From Pseudoalteromonas luteoviolacea (GTDB taxonomy: Bacteria; Pseudomonadota; Gammaproteobacteria; Enterobacterales; Alteromonadaceae), in assembly GCF_001750165.1 (NCBI RefSeq), contig NZ_CP015411.1:4130501-4194500 (forward strand): DNA of 64,000 bases, read 5' to 3'. The first letter of the stretch is position 1; each line of letters starts with the position of its first letter. Positions 1 to 7,904 of the stretch are shown one piece after another. Below the pieces are notes generated by a model. It was given only the letters and a program-made list of their open reading frames with translations. It was not told the origin of the DNA and made no database searches. A program made the position numbers and the translations under genes.

Positions 1-771
1 TTTACCAATTATAGGTAAAGTACTCGCTGTCGAGCTTATCACGATATCGGCATGCTGTAATTCATCTGGCAGCTGAGCAAGAGAGATCACATCTCCACCA
101 ATTTCCTCAGCGAGATTTTTAGCCCGCTCAATCGTTCGGTTTGCAACAGTAATGTGCTGCGGGTGATGTTGAGAGAGGTGTTTAGCAACTAACTCTATGG
201 TTTCACCTGCACCGATCAGCAATACTTTCGTCTTATCGAGTTTACCATAGATATGCTTTGCAAGGTTCACCGCAGCATAAGCGACAGAAACAGCACTGGC
301 GCCAATTTCTGTTTCAGTCCGTACTTGCTTTGCCACAGAGAAAGTTTTTTGAAATAAGCGCTCAAACATAGGCTGGATAACATGATGGTGTTTCGAGCTG
401 TTATAAGCCTGCTTTATCTGGCCAAGAATTTGTGGTTCGCCCAATACCAACGAATCCAAACCACAAGCTACTCGCATCAAATGGTTTACGGCATCTTGAT
501 TTTGATGAATATATACATTATCCGCTAACTCTTGCTGCGAGATTGCGTGAAAATTCGCAAGCCAATCGAGAACCGCTTGGGAATTAGTGTTGTCGAGGCT
601 ACAATAGATTTCGGTACGGTTGCAGGTAGACACAATCACAGATTCATGAAATTCTGGTAACTGATTGAGCTGCTCCAAAGCACGAGACAATTGCTCTGGT
701 GAAAAAGCAACTTTTTCTCGTAATTCGACGGAAGCGGTTTTGTGATTAATACCAAGTGCGATGATGGTCAT
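1..771 (-). CDS. hemA: Glutamyl-tRNA reductase HemA (N-terminal part, cut by window edge)
   Basis: First enzyme of C5 haem biosynthesis: it reduces glutamyl-tRNA(Glu) to glutamate-1-semialdehyde with NADPH. The reverse strand reads from an ATG at 771 into MTIIALGINHKTASVELREK, typical of the family N terminus. The catalytic-cysteine motif STCNRTEIY follows, then the GEPQILGQIK segment and the GAGETIELVAKHL dinucleotide-binding loop. Only the first 257 codons are present; the rest lies left of position 1. The gene is divergent from lolB-ispE-prs, the same layout as in E. coli. Confidence 0.95.
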   Translation of the reverse strand, partial: MTIIALGINHKTASVELREKVAFSPEQLSRALEQLNQLPEFHESVIVSTCNRTEIYCSLDNTNSQAVLDWLANFHAISQQELADNVYIHQNQDAVNHLMRVACGLDSLVLGEPQILGQIKQAYNSSKHHHVIQPMFERLFQKTFSVAKQVRTETEIGASAVSVAYAAVNLAKHIYGKLDKTKVLLIGAGETIELVAKHLSQHHPQHITVANRTIERAKNLAEEIGGDVISLAQLPDELQHADIVISSTASTLPIIGK

Positions 772-854
772 AAATGCCAGTGTTGCCCAAGCCCTGCTTT
801 AAAGCGGCCAATTTTACCAAAAATCAATCGAATATGGAAAGTAAGGAACCTCAT

Positions 855-1445
855 TTGAAACAATTTCATTTGATTTTGCTCATGTTTTTTTTGTTTCTAG
901 GCGGATGTGCGCAGTCTCCACAGCACCCGGTTCAGGGACAAGCGACGTTAAATACCCTTGCCGAGTTTAGTAAATGGCAAGCGCGGGGCAAAATCGCCTT
1001 TATTGCCCCCGACGATAGACAGTCAGTCAACTTCAATTGGCAATACATCAATAATAAACAAACTCTCACCCTTACCAGCTTCATCGGTACCCAAGTTTTA
1101 AAACTTGTAGAACTAGATCAATATAGTGAACTGGTCGTAGATGGCAAGTCTTATACAGGACCCGAAAGCGCATCACTTATTCGGCGTGTAAGTGGTTGGC
1201 AATTGCCAATAATGCAAGCACCAAACTGGTTCACTGCAACTCGCTTTGAGGATGCCTATAAGCTCAATAAAGCGGGCAATATCCAACAAGCCAGCTGGCA
1301 GGATGAGCAAGGACAGATTTGGACCATCAATTATCAACGCTATCGTAATTTCAATGGCCTAACGCTGCCAGCAAGGCTGACACTCACGCATCAAGATATT
1401 ACAATCAAAGTTCAAATTAATGCATGGCAGTTCGACTCACAATGA
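855..1445 (+). CDS. lolB: Outer-membrane lipoprotein receptor LolB
   Basis: LolB takes lipoproteins from the periplasmic carrier LolA and inserts them into the outer membrane. From the TTG at 855 the protein is 196 residues, with a short signal peptide ending in the lipobox LGGC (Cys18). The mature part carries the WQARGKIAF segment typical of LolB. The TTG was chosen because AAGGA at 843-847 sits at good spacing and the signal peptide then has normal length. An in-frame ATG at 834 and a longer frame from 774 are alternatives. The stop overlaps the ispE start (ATGA), and the divergent neighbour is hemA, as expected for lolB. Confidence 0.9.
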   Translation: MKQFHLILLMFFLFLGGCAQSPQHPVQGQATLNTLAEFSKWQARGKIAFIAPDDRQSVNFNWQYINNKQTLTLTSFIGTQVLKLVELDQYSELVVDGKSYTGPESASLIRRVSGWQLPIMQAPNWFTATRFEDAYKLNKAGNIQQASWQDEQGQIWTINYQRYRNFNGLTLPARLTLTHQDITIKVQINAWQFDSQ

Positions 1446-2296
1446 CCAAACTCACTTTAACAGCGCCCGCGAAACTCAATCTTTTTTTGCATATCAATAA
1501 CCGTAGAGCGGATGGCTATCATGAATTGGAAAGCCTGTTCACGATGCTCGACTTTGGCGATGAACTTAGTTTTGAGCTAATTGAAGACGATGACATCCAA
1601 ATTGAAGGTGATGTGGCGGGGATCAATCATAAAGATAACCTTATTTACAAAGCAGCCAAAGCGCTTTTACCCTATCGAGCGGTGAAAAAAGGGATAAACG
1701 TACATTTAACGAAACACTTGCCTATGGGCGGAGGAGTGGGCGGTGGTTCATCTGATGCGGCGACTACCCTACTTGCCCTAAACACGCTTTGGGAATGTAA
1801 TCTGACACTGCAAGCGCTGGCAAAAATAGGATTACAACTCGGTGCAGATGTCCCTGTCTTTGTTCACGGTAAAACCGCGCTAGCCCAAGGTGTTGGGGAA
1901 GTTTTAACCCCTTTTGATTACCCTGAAAAGTGGTATTTAGTCGTCGCACCAGGCGTCCATGTTAGTACCGTAAAAGTGTTCACAGATCCGGACTTACCAC
2001 GCAGTACAGCGAAACTAAAAACGCCATGGCAAATGGCCGATACACACAATGACTGCGAAGAGTTAGTTAAAAAGCTTTACCCTGAGGTTGAAAAGACCCT
2101 GACGTGGTTGCTAAAATATGCGCCGTCAAGAATGACTGGAACTGGAAGTTGCTGTTTTGCAGTTTTTGACGACGAGCAAACAGCACTGCGTGTACTCCAG
2201 AAAATGCCGTCATCTTGGCAAGGCTTTGTAGCCAAAAGTGCAAGTGAGTCAATTACTCACAAGCAATTAGCTACGTGGCTAAACAAAGAGAAGTAA
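1442..2296 (+). CDS. ispE: 4-diphosphocytidyl-2-C-methyl-D-erythritol kinase IspE
   Basis: ATP-dependent kinase of the MEP isoprenoid pathway; it phosphorylates CDP-ME at the 2-hydroxyl. It is 284 residues, a normal length. Visible signatures are AKLNLFLH with Lys11, the GHMP glycine-rich loop PMGGGVGGGSSDAA at residues 94-107, and Asp136 in LGADVPVF as probable catalytic base. The ATG at 1442 overlaps the lolB stop and matches the family N terminus (MTKLTLTAPAKLN); an ATG 18 bases upstream is unlikely. dxs and ispA, other genes of the same pathway, lie at 34.6-37.5 kb. Confidence 0.96.
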   Translation: MTKLTLTAPAKLNLFLHINNRRADGYHELESLFTMLDFGDELSFELIEDDDIQIEGDVAGINHKDNLIYKAAKALLPYRAVKKGINVHLTKHLPMGGGVGGGSSDAATTLLALNTLWECNLTLQALAKIGLQLGADVPVFVHGKTALAQGVGEVLTPFDYPEKWYLVVAPGVHVSTVKVFTDPDLPRSTAKLKTPWQMADTHNDCEELVKKLYPEVEKTLTWLLKYAPSRMTGTGSCCFAVFDDEQTALRVLQKMPSSWQGFVAKSASESITHKQLATWLNKEK

Positions 2297-2380
2297 ATTA
2301 GTTTAAGTTAGCCTGTATTGACTGTGCTATTTTAGTCTTTGCATGTTAGTCCAAAAATTCAGTGCCTGAGGAACCCTACC

Positions 2381-3328
2381 GTGCCCGACATGAAGCTCTT
2401 CGCTGGTAACGCAACACCCGAGCTAGCTCAAAAAGTTGCAAAACGTTTATTTATTGAGTTAGGTGATGCCGTTGTAGGCCGTTTTAGTGACGGTGAGATC
2501 AGCGTTCAAATCAATGAAAATGTACGTGGTTCAGACGTCTTTATTATTCAATCAACTTGTGCGCCAACAAACGATAACCTAATGGAACTTATCGTAATGG
2601 TTGATGCACTTCGTCGTGCCTCTGCGGGCCGTATTACCGCAGTGATCCCATATTTTGGTTATGCACGTCAAGACCGCCGCGTTCGTTCAGCACGTGTGCC
2701 TATCACCGCTAAAGTGGTAGCAGACTTCCTATCAAGTGTAGGTGTTGACCGCGTTTTAACTGTGGATCTACATGCAGAACAAATCCAAGGCTTCTTCGAT
2801 GTCCCAGTAGATAACGTATTTGGTAGCCCAGTACTTATCGAAGACATGAAAGAGCGTGATTTCGATGATGTCGTTGTCGTATCACCAGACATTGGTGGCG
2901 TAGTACGTGCGCGTGCTATTGCAAAACTACTAGACGACAAAGACCTTGCGATTATCGACAAGCGTCGTCCTCAAGCGAACGTATCACAAGTAATGCACAT
3001 TATCGGTGACGTAGAAGGCCGTGACTGTATTATCGTTGACGATATGATTGATACAGGTGGCACGTTATGTAAAGCTGCTGCTGCACTGAAAGAGCATGGT
3101 GCTAAGCGTGTATTCGCTTATGCAACGCACCCAGTTTTATCTGGTAATGCTGCTGAGAATTTACGTAACTCAGTGATCGACGAAGTGATCGTAACAGACT
3201 CTATTCCATTGTCTGACGAGCTTCGCGCAATTGATAAGGTTAAAGTGTTAACCTTAGCTGACATGATGGCAGAAACTATTCGCCGTATCAGCAACGAAGA
3301 ATCAATCTCGGCAATGTTTGAACACTAA
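2381..3328 (+). CDS. prs: Ribose-phosphate pyrophosphokinase (PRPP synthetase)
   Basis: Makes phosphoribosyl pyrophosphate from ribose-5-phosphate and ATP for nucleotide, histidine and NAD synthesis. At 315 residues it is the same length as E. coli Prs and very similar along its whole length: VPDMKLFAGNATPELAQ at the start, the RQDRRVRSARVPITAK region, the PRPP-binding loop VDDMIDTGGT and the C-terminal RRISNEESISAMFEH. The GTG at 2381 is preferred because it matches the family start and follows a GAGGA ribosome binding site at 2368-2372. A longer frame from 2339 would add 14 unconserved residues. Confidence 0.97.
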   Translation: MPDMKLFAGNATPELAQKVAKRLFIELGDAVVGRFSDGEISVQINENVRGSDVFIIQSTCAPTNDNLMELIVMVDALRRASAGRITAVIPYFGYARQDRRVRSARVPITAKVVADFLSSVGVDRVLTVDLHAEQIQGFFDVPVDNVFGSPVLIEDMKERDFDDVVVVSPDIGGVVRARAIAKLLDDKDLAIIDKRRPQANVSQVMHIIGDVEGRDCIIVDDMIDTGGTLCKAAAALKEHGAKRVFAYATHPVLSGNAAENLRNSVIDEVIVTDSIPLSDELRAIDKVKVLTLADMMAETIRRISNEESISAMFEH

Positions 3329-3346
3329 TTCATTGCAAGATTAAAT

Positions 3347-3372
3347 AAAAAAGCACCGTTGGGTGCTTTTTT
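3347..3372 (+). terminator. Intrinsic terminator after prs
   Basis: The inverted repeat GCACC-gttg-GGTGC is flanked by six A and six T residues, 19 bases after the prs stop. This is a classical rho-independent terminator that separates prs from the rplY promoter. Confidence 0.88.
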
Positions 3373-3408
3373 ATTGCTCTAATGGTTTTAATCTAGCCAT
3401 GATAGTGC

Positions 3409-3414
3409 TATATT
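3409..3414 (+). promoter_or_regulatory. Extended -10 promoter element for rplY-pth
   Basis: TATATT is preceded by TGC, giving an extended -10 box (TGN-TATATT). No good -35 hexamer is visible 17 bases upstream, consistent with an extended -10 promoter. The predicted start near 3421 would give a leader of about 110 nt before rplY. Confidence 0.5.
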
Positions 3415-3428
3415 AGCGCGCCTTTTTT

Positions 3429-3464
3429 ACCTACTGGGCAGACAAACTTGTCAGCTTGATAGGT
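3429..3464 (+). promoter_or_regulatory. Stem-loop in the rplY leader
   Basis: Outer arms ACCTA (3429-3433) and TAGGT (3460-3464) enclose an inner perfect hairpin GACAA-ac-TTGTC (3441-3452). There is no T-tract, so this is not a terminator. L25 is a 5S rRNA-binding protein whose gene is autoregulated in E. coli, so a leader structure bound by L25 is plausible. That role is inference. Confidence 0.5.
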
Positions 3465-3529
3465 ATACGCCAGAAAATTTGGTCGCGAGTTTTCTGACAT
3501 TATTAACTTTAAATATTTTGGAGACAGTT

Positions 3530-4138
3530 ATGTCACAATACGTTTTAGACGCTGAAGTACGCGTAGAATTAGGTACTGGTGCGAGCCGCCGCCTACGTCG
3601 CGCTGAGAAAGTTCCTGCAATCCTTTATGGTTTAGGTAAAGAAGTTGTTTCTCTTACTCTAGATCACAACAAAGTGATCCACATGCAAGAAGACGAAGGT
3701 TTCTACACTCACATCCTTACGCTAAACATTGGCGGTGAGTCTGTTGAAGCTATCGTTAAAGACATCCAGCGTCACCCATATAAGCCTAAGATCACTCACT
3801 TAGACTTCCAACGTGTTGATGCTTCTCAGAAGATCCACACTAAAGTACCAGTACACTTCATCAACGAAGAAGCTGCTACTAAAGGCGGTAACACTGTTGC
3901 TCACCACGTAACAGAAATCGAAATCACATGTCTACCAGCTCAGCTTCCTGAGTTCGTAGAAGTTGATGTTGCTGCGCTAGAAGTAGGTGCAACTGTACAC
4001 CTTTCTGACGTTGTACTTCCTGCAGGTGTTGTTTCAGTAGAACTAGCTAAAGGTGCGGACCACGACCAAGCTGTTGTTACTTTAAACGCTCCTAAAGGCG
4101 CTGCTTCTGAAGAAGAAGCTGAAGAAGCTGCTGAGTAA
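3530..4138 (+). CDS. rplY: 50S ribosomal protein L25 (long, CTC-type)
   Basis: Binds 5S rRNA in the large ribosomal subunit. At 202 residues it is the long L25/TL5/CTC form: an N-terminal 5S-binding domain with RRLRRAEKVPAILYG, a C-terminal beta domain (roughly residues 90-180), and an acidic EEEAEEAAE tail. The ATG at 3530 follows a TTGGAGA ribosome binding site at 3518-3524; an upstream in-frame start at 3479 adds an unconserved hydrophobic stretch and was rejected. It is followed 19 bases later by pth, a common gene pair. Confidence 0.96.
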   Translation: MSQYVLDAEVRVELGTGASRRLRRAEKVPAILYGLGKEVVSLTLDHNKVIHMQEDEGFYTHILTLNIGGESVEAIVKDIQRHPYKPKITHLDFQRVDASQKIHTKVPVHFINEEAATKGGNTVAHHVTEIEITCLPAQLPEFVEVDVAALEVGATVHLSDVVLPAGVVSVELAKGADHDQAVVTLNAPKGAASEEEAEEAAE

Positions 4139-4143
4139 TTTTT

Positions 4144-4159
4144 AAGGTGTTAACACCTT
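4144..4159. promoter_or_regulatory. Perfect 16-bp palindrome over the pth ribosome binding site and start
   Basis: AAGGTGTTAACACCTT is a perfect palindrome. Its left arm contains the only Shine-Dalgarno-like sequence (AAGGTG) for pth, and its right arm includes the first two bases of the TTG start codon at 4158. As RNA it can fold to a 6-bp stem with a TTAA loop that hides both signals. Translation may therefore depend on ribosomes finishing rplY 6-20 bases upstream; this is inference. Confidence 0.55.
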
Positions 4160-4742
4160 GAATAATATTCAAATGCTTGTGGGCCTGGCTAATCCAGGCC
4201 CCGAATATGCAAACACTCGTCACAATGCCGGTGCGTGGTTCATAGAAGAACTGGCAAAACGCTACAATTGCATTCTCAAACCCGACTCTAAGTATCATGG
4301 CCTTACGGGCAAAGTACTTATCAATAATCAAGAATTCAAATTGCTTATTCCCACCACTTATATGAATTTAAGTGGCAAAGCGGTCTCAAGCCTTGCAAAC
4401 TTTTTTAAAATTCCAGCTGAAAACATTCTCGTTGCACATGACGAAATGGATATGGACCCAGGTATAGCCAAAATTAAAAAAGGCGGTGGTCATGGTGGAC
4501 ATAATGGCTTGAAAGACATTATTTCTAAGCTTGGCAATAACAAAGAATTTATGCGCTTGCGAATAGGCATTGGTCACCCAGGCCACCGAGACAAAGTCAC
4601 GGGCTGGGTATTGGGTAAAGCACCAAAAGCTGACCAAGAAAAAATTGATGCGGTCGTTGATGAAGCGGTTCGTTGCATGGAAATTTTAGCGAAAGACGGT
4701 GTGTTAAAAGCACAAAACAGACTACATTCATTTAAGCCGTAA
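4158..4742 (+). CDS. pth: Peptidyl-tRNA hydrolase
   Basis: Releases tRNA from peptidyl-tRNAs that drop off the ribosome. It is 194 residues, normal for the family. Conserved active-site residues are visible: Asn12 in GLANPGPEY, His22 in NTRHNAGAW, Asn70 in TTYMNLSG and Asp95 in HDEMDMDPG, plus the GGGHGGHNGLKDI segment. The TTG at 4158 is chosen for its AAGGTG signal; the alternative ATG at 4173 would lose five residues and has no clear ribosome binding site. It lies between rplY and ychF, the usual order. Confidence 0.95.
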   Translation: MNNIQMLVGLANPGPEYANTRHNAGAWFIEELAKRYNCILKPDSKYHGLTGKVLINNQEFKLLIPTTYMNLSGKAVSSLANFFKIPAENILVAHDEMDMDPGIAKIKKGGGHGGHNGLKDIISKLGNNKEFMRLRIGIGHPGHRDKVTGWVLGKAPKADQEKIDAVVDEAVRCMEILAKDGVLKAQNRLHSFKP

Positions 4743-4788
4743 AGTATTTTTATACGGCAACAATTTGATTAACTGAAGGTTCAAAATT

Positions 4789-5880
4789 ATGGGTTTTAAA
4801 TGTGGCATTGTGGGTTTACCAAACGTTGGTAAATCAACCCTATTTAATGCATTAACTAAAGCGGGGATCGAAGCCGCAAACTTTCCGTTTTGTACAATCG
4901 AACCAAACACAGGCGTTGTTGCCGTTCCGGATCCTCGTCTAGACCAACTGGCTGCGATTGTTAATCCACAAAAGACCATCGCAACAACGATGGAATTTGT
5001 TGATATTGCCGGTCTGGTAAAAGGCGCTTCAAAAGGTGAAGGTCTAGGTAACCAGTTCTTAGCAAACATTCGCGAAACAGATGCCATTGGCCATGTTGTT
5101 CGCTGTTTTGAAGATGAAAATATCGTACACGTTTCGGGTCAAGTTAACCCTGCTGATGATATTGACGTTATCAATACTGAGCTTGTTTTATCAGATATGG
5201 AAGCAGCAGATCGCGCAGCACAACGTAATGCTAAAAAAGCAAAAGGCGGCGATAAAGAAGCGAAATTCCAAAACGACGTATTAGAAAAAGTTAAAGCACA
5301 CCTTGATGAAGGCCTAACACTGCGTTCTTTAGAGCTAACTAAAGAAGAACTTGCTGCTATCAAGCCGCTTAACTTCTTAACGATCAAACCGACAATGTAT
5401 ATCGCCAACGTCACAGAAGATGGTTTCGAAAACAACCCATTCTTAGACAAAGTGCGTGAAATTGCAGCTGCTGAAGACGCGGTTGTGATCCCAGTATGTG
5501 CTGCGATTGAATCAGAGCTGTCTGAACTTGAAGAAGAAGACAAGCTTGAGTTCATGGCTGATCTTGGTCTTGAAGAGCCAGGTCTTAACTTAGTGATCCG
5601 CGGCGGTTACGAACTTCTTAAATTACAAACCTACTTTACTGCGGGTGTAAAAGAAGTGCGCGCTTGGACCATTCCTGTTGGCGCAACGGCACCACAAGCT
5701 GCTGGTAAAATTCACACTGACTTTGAGCGTGGTTTTATTCGTGCACAGACAATTGGTTTTGATGACTACATTGAATACCAAGGTGAAAGCGGTGCAAAAG
5801 ATGCAGGTAAAATGCGTCAAGAAGGTAAGGATTACATCGTAAAAGATGGCGACGTAATGAACTTCTTGTTCAACGTTTAA
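4789..5880 (+). CDS. ychF: Ribosome-associated ATPase YchF (OLA1 family)
   Basis: A TRAFAC-class P-loop protein of the OBG family that prefers ATP, binds ribosomes and affects oxidative-stress responses. It is 363 residues, like E. coli YchF. Visible are the P-loop GLPNVGKST at residues 9-17, the DIAGLVKGASKGEGLGNQFL switch region, a helical coiled-coil insert around residues 130-200, and the C-terminal TGS domain ending GDVMNFLFNV. It lies 46 bases after pth. Confidence 0.96.
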   Translation: MGFKCGIVGLPNVGKSTLFNALTKAGIEAANFPFCTIEPNTGVVAVPDPRLDQLAAIVNPQKTIATTMEFVDIAGLVKGASKGEGLGNQFLANIRETDAIGHVVRCFEDENIVHVSGQVNPADDIDVINTELVLSDMEAADRAAQRNAKKAKGGDKEAKFQNDVLEKVKAHLDEGLTLRSLELTKEELAAIKPLNFLTIKPTMYIANVTEDGFENNPFLDKVREIAAAEDAVVIPVCAAIESELSELEEEDKLEFMADLGLEEPGLNLVIRGGYELLKLQTYFTAGVKEVRAWTIPVGATAPQAAGKIHTDFERGFIRAQTIGFDDYIEYQGESGAKDAGKMRQEGKDYIVKDGDVMNFLFNV

Positions 5881-5902
5881 TGACCTCTCTTATACAATGA
5901 CT

Positions 5903-5930
5903 AAAAAAGCCCTCATTCAGGGCTTTTTTT
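5903..5930 (+). terminator. Intrinsic terminator after ychF
   Basis: AAAAAAGCCCT-cattc-AGGGCTTTTTTT forms a strong stem with a T-tract 22 bases after the ychF stop. It ends the rplY-pth-ychF transcription unit ahead of the tRNA operon. The rest of the 320-base gap up to the first tRNA is AT-rich and holds only the tRNA promoter. Confidence 0.92.
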
Positions 5931-6132
5931 GTGTCCGCTCGACGCTTTTATCTATTCAAAAACGCCCCTATTGCACTTTTTACCTTAAAAGGTACAAAGC
6001 ATGCCTATATTTTTTTAACCTTGGTTGTTGTCGATAATTGTACTTTCCTGTTTGTTTTGGTATAAAAACAAGCCGTTTCGCTTAATTTATCTGCAAACAA
6101 TCTGTGATACGAAATTTTTTCGAAAAAAGGTG

Positions 6133-6161
6133 TTGACGGCATGGGGGCATATACGCATAAT
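6133..6161 (+). promoter_or_regulatory. Strong sigma-70 promoter of the tRNA operon with GC-rich discriminator
   Basis: TTGACG (6133-6138) and CATAAT (6156-6161) are separated by exactly 17 bases. An AT-rich tract lies upstream, like an UP element. ACGCCCCGC follows the -10 box; a GC-rich discriminator of this kind is typical of stable-RNA promoters under stringent (ppGpp) control. The predicted start is near 6168, about 33 bases before the first tRNA. Confidence 0.8.
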
Positions 6162-6200
6162 ACGCCCCGCACCAGCGATGGTGATAATCGAAAAAGAGAT

Positions 6201-6277
6201 GGCTATGTAGCTCAGCTGGTTAGAGCACATCACTCATAATGATGGGGTCCCCTGTTCAAATCAGGGCATAGCCACCA
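6201..6277 (+). tRNA. tRNA-Met (CAT), copy 1
   Basis: A 77-base cloverleaf with encoded CCA. The acceptor stem GGCTATG pairs with CATAGCC, and the anticodon loop CTCATAA carries CAT. It resembles the elongator metT-type tRNA (ACATCACTCATAATGATG arm), not initiator tRNA. Confidence 0.95.
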
Positions 6278-6324
6278 TGATTTTTCAAGTTGATTAGCAA
6301 CTTTAAAACTAACTACCCTAATGT

Positions 6325-6409
<85 letters not shown>

Positions 6410-6441
6410 AGTTCTCGATAAGAACTAAAATAATCGTTCGT

Positions 6442-6527
6442 TGGAGTATCGCCAAGCGGTAAGGACAGAAGAGAGAGGTTTTGATCCCTCACTCATTCAC
6501 CCCCAGATTCAAATCCTGGGACCAACA
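6442..6527 (+). pseudogene. Degenerate tRNA-Gln (TTG) remnant
   Basis: The first 23 bases match the functional Gln genes exactly, and the TTTTGAT anticodon loop and TTCAAATCCTGG T-arm are recognisable. The middle, however, is replaced by a GA-rich stretch (ACAGAAGAGAGAGG). The 3' acceptor strand TACTCCAGCCA is lost and replaced by GGACCAACA, so the acceptor stem cannot form normally. This looks like a decayed duplicate of the Leu-Gln unit. A short novel GTTGG/CCAAC pairing (6440-6444 with 6522-6526) is possible but leaves a poor cloverleaf. Confidence 0.75.
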
Positions 6528-6547
6528 AATTAGGTTTGAAGTTTCGT

Positions 6548-6622
6548 TGGAGTATCGCCAAGCGGTAAGGCAGCGGGTTTTGATCCCGCCATTCCCAGGT
6601 TCAAATCCTGGTACTCCAGCCA
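6548..6622 (+). tRNA. tRNA-Gln (TTG), copy 1
   Basis: 75 bases with encoded CCA. The acceptor stem TGGAGTA pairs with TACTCCA, the anticodon stem is GCGGG/CCCGC, and the loop TTTTGAT gives anticodon TTG. Confidence 0.95.
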
Positions 6623-6624
6623 AT

Positions 6625-6701
6625 GGCTATGTAGCTCAGCTGGTTAGAGCACATCACTCATAATGATGGGGTCCCCTGTTCAAATCAGGGCATAGCCACC
6701 A
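6625..6701 (+). tRNA. tRNA-Met (CAT), copy 2
   Basis: A 77-base sequence identical to copy 1 at 6201-6277, with encoded CCA. It begins only two bases after the preceding Gln tRNA, so there is no room for a spacer structure. Confidence 0.95.
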
Positions 6702-6723
6702 TTTTCTTTATAAGAAAATACAT

Positions 6724-6808
<85 letters not shown>

Positions 6809-6850
6809 TGTTCTTAAAGTTTGAACTAAAACAACTTTGACTACCTTTGT

Positions 6851-6925
6851 TGGAGTATCGCCAAGCGGTAAGGCAGCGGGTTTTGATCCCGCCATTCCCA
6901 GGTTCAAATCCTGGTACTCCAGCCA
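6851..6925 (+). tRNA. tRNA-Gln (TTG), copy 2
   Basis: 75 bases, identical to Gln copy 1. Encoded CCA. Confidence 0.95.
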
Positions 6926-6947
6926 TCTCTTTATGAGATAACACTAT

Positions 6948-7032
<85 letters not shown>

Positions 7033-7070
7033 TGTTCTCGATAAGAACTAAAATAATCGACTACCTCAGT

Positions 7071-7145
7071 TGGAGTATCGCCAAGCGGTAAGGCAGCGGG
7101 TTTTGATCCCGCCATTCCCAGGTTCAAATCCTGGTACTCCAGCCA
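7071..7145 (+). tRNA. tRNA-Gln (TTG), copy 3
   Basis: 75 bases, identical to Gln copy 1. Encoded CCA. Confidence 0.95.
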
Positions 7146-7167
7146 TCTCTTTATGAGATAACACTAT

Positions 7168-7252
<85 letters not shown>

Positions 7253-7290
7253 TGTTCTCGATAAGAACTGAAATAATCGACTACCCCAGT

Positions 7291-7365
7291 TGGAGTATCG
7301 CCAAGCGGTAAGGCAGCGGGTTTTGATCCCGCCATTCCCAGGTTCAAATCCTGGTACTCCAGCCA
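7291..7365 (+). tRNA. tRNA-Gln (TTG), copy 4
   Basis: 75 bases, identical to Gln copy 1. Encoded CCA. Confidence 0.95.
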
Positions 7366-7394
7366 ATTATCTTCAAAGATAATTATTAAACATT

Positions 7395-7479
<85 letters not shown>

Positions 7480-7584
7480 TGTTTAACTCATCTAGATATC
7501 ACATCTTTATTAAATCTCAATTTATAACCAAAAATAGACATGTTATGTTCTTTCATTCTTAGTTGAGAATAAAGGATTATTTTC

Positions 7585-7902
7585 ATGACCGAACAAGATA
7601 AAGTCAAAGCAGCAATTAACTCATTTTACAAAGGCGCAGGATTAAATTTAACCTTTAAAGGCGAAGCAAATCCAAAAGTAGCAGAGATCTTCGGTGAAAT
7701 GGTACAAAAAACAAAAGAGTGCACAGAAGCTCTCAATTGGGTACCAGAACCAACAGGTGGAAAAGCTTCTATTTCATGGATAGCGAAAAACTTTACACAA
7801 AGCGTATTAGCACAATTAGAGCAAAAGCAATCCCTTTCTTGTGCGAAATCGGTGATCTGGGGCTACCGTAGACACTTACAAGTCGCTGCTTTAGGAATAT
7901 AA
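7585..7902 (+). CDS. Small protein of unknown function
   Basis: I do not recognise this 105-residue protein. It has no signal peptide or membrane segment and looks soluble. An N-terminal helical part (residues 1-45) is followed by a Gly/Pro turn (PEPTGGKAS) and a C-terminal part with two Trp residues and a basic end (WGYRRHLQ). The ATG at 7585 follows an AAAGGA ribosome binding site, so it is probably translated. The next gene starts two bases after its stop, suggesting a two-gene operon just after the tRNA array. Confidence 0.7.
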   Translation: MTEQDKVKAAINSFYKGAGLNLTFKGEANPKVAEIFGEMVQKTKECTEALNWVPEPTGGKASISWIAKNFTQSVLAQLEQKQSLSCAKSVIWGYRRHLQVAALGI

Positions 7903-7904
7903 CA

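Noticed and set aside
774..854. Longer N terminus for lolB
   Set aside because: It would put about 27 residues before the lipoprotein signal peptide, and the better ribosome binding site precedes the TTG at 855.
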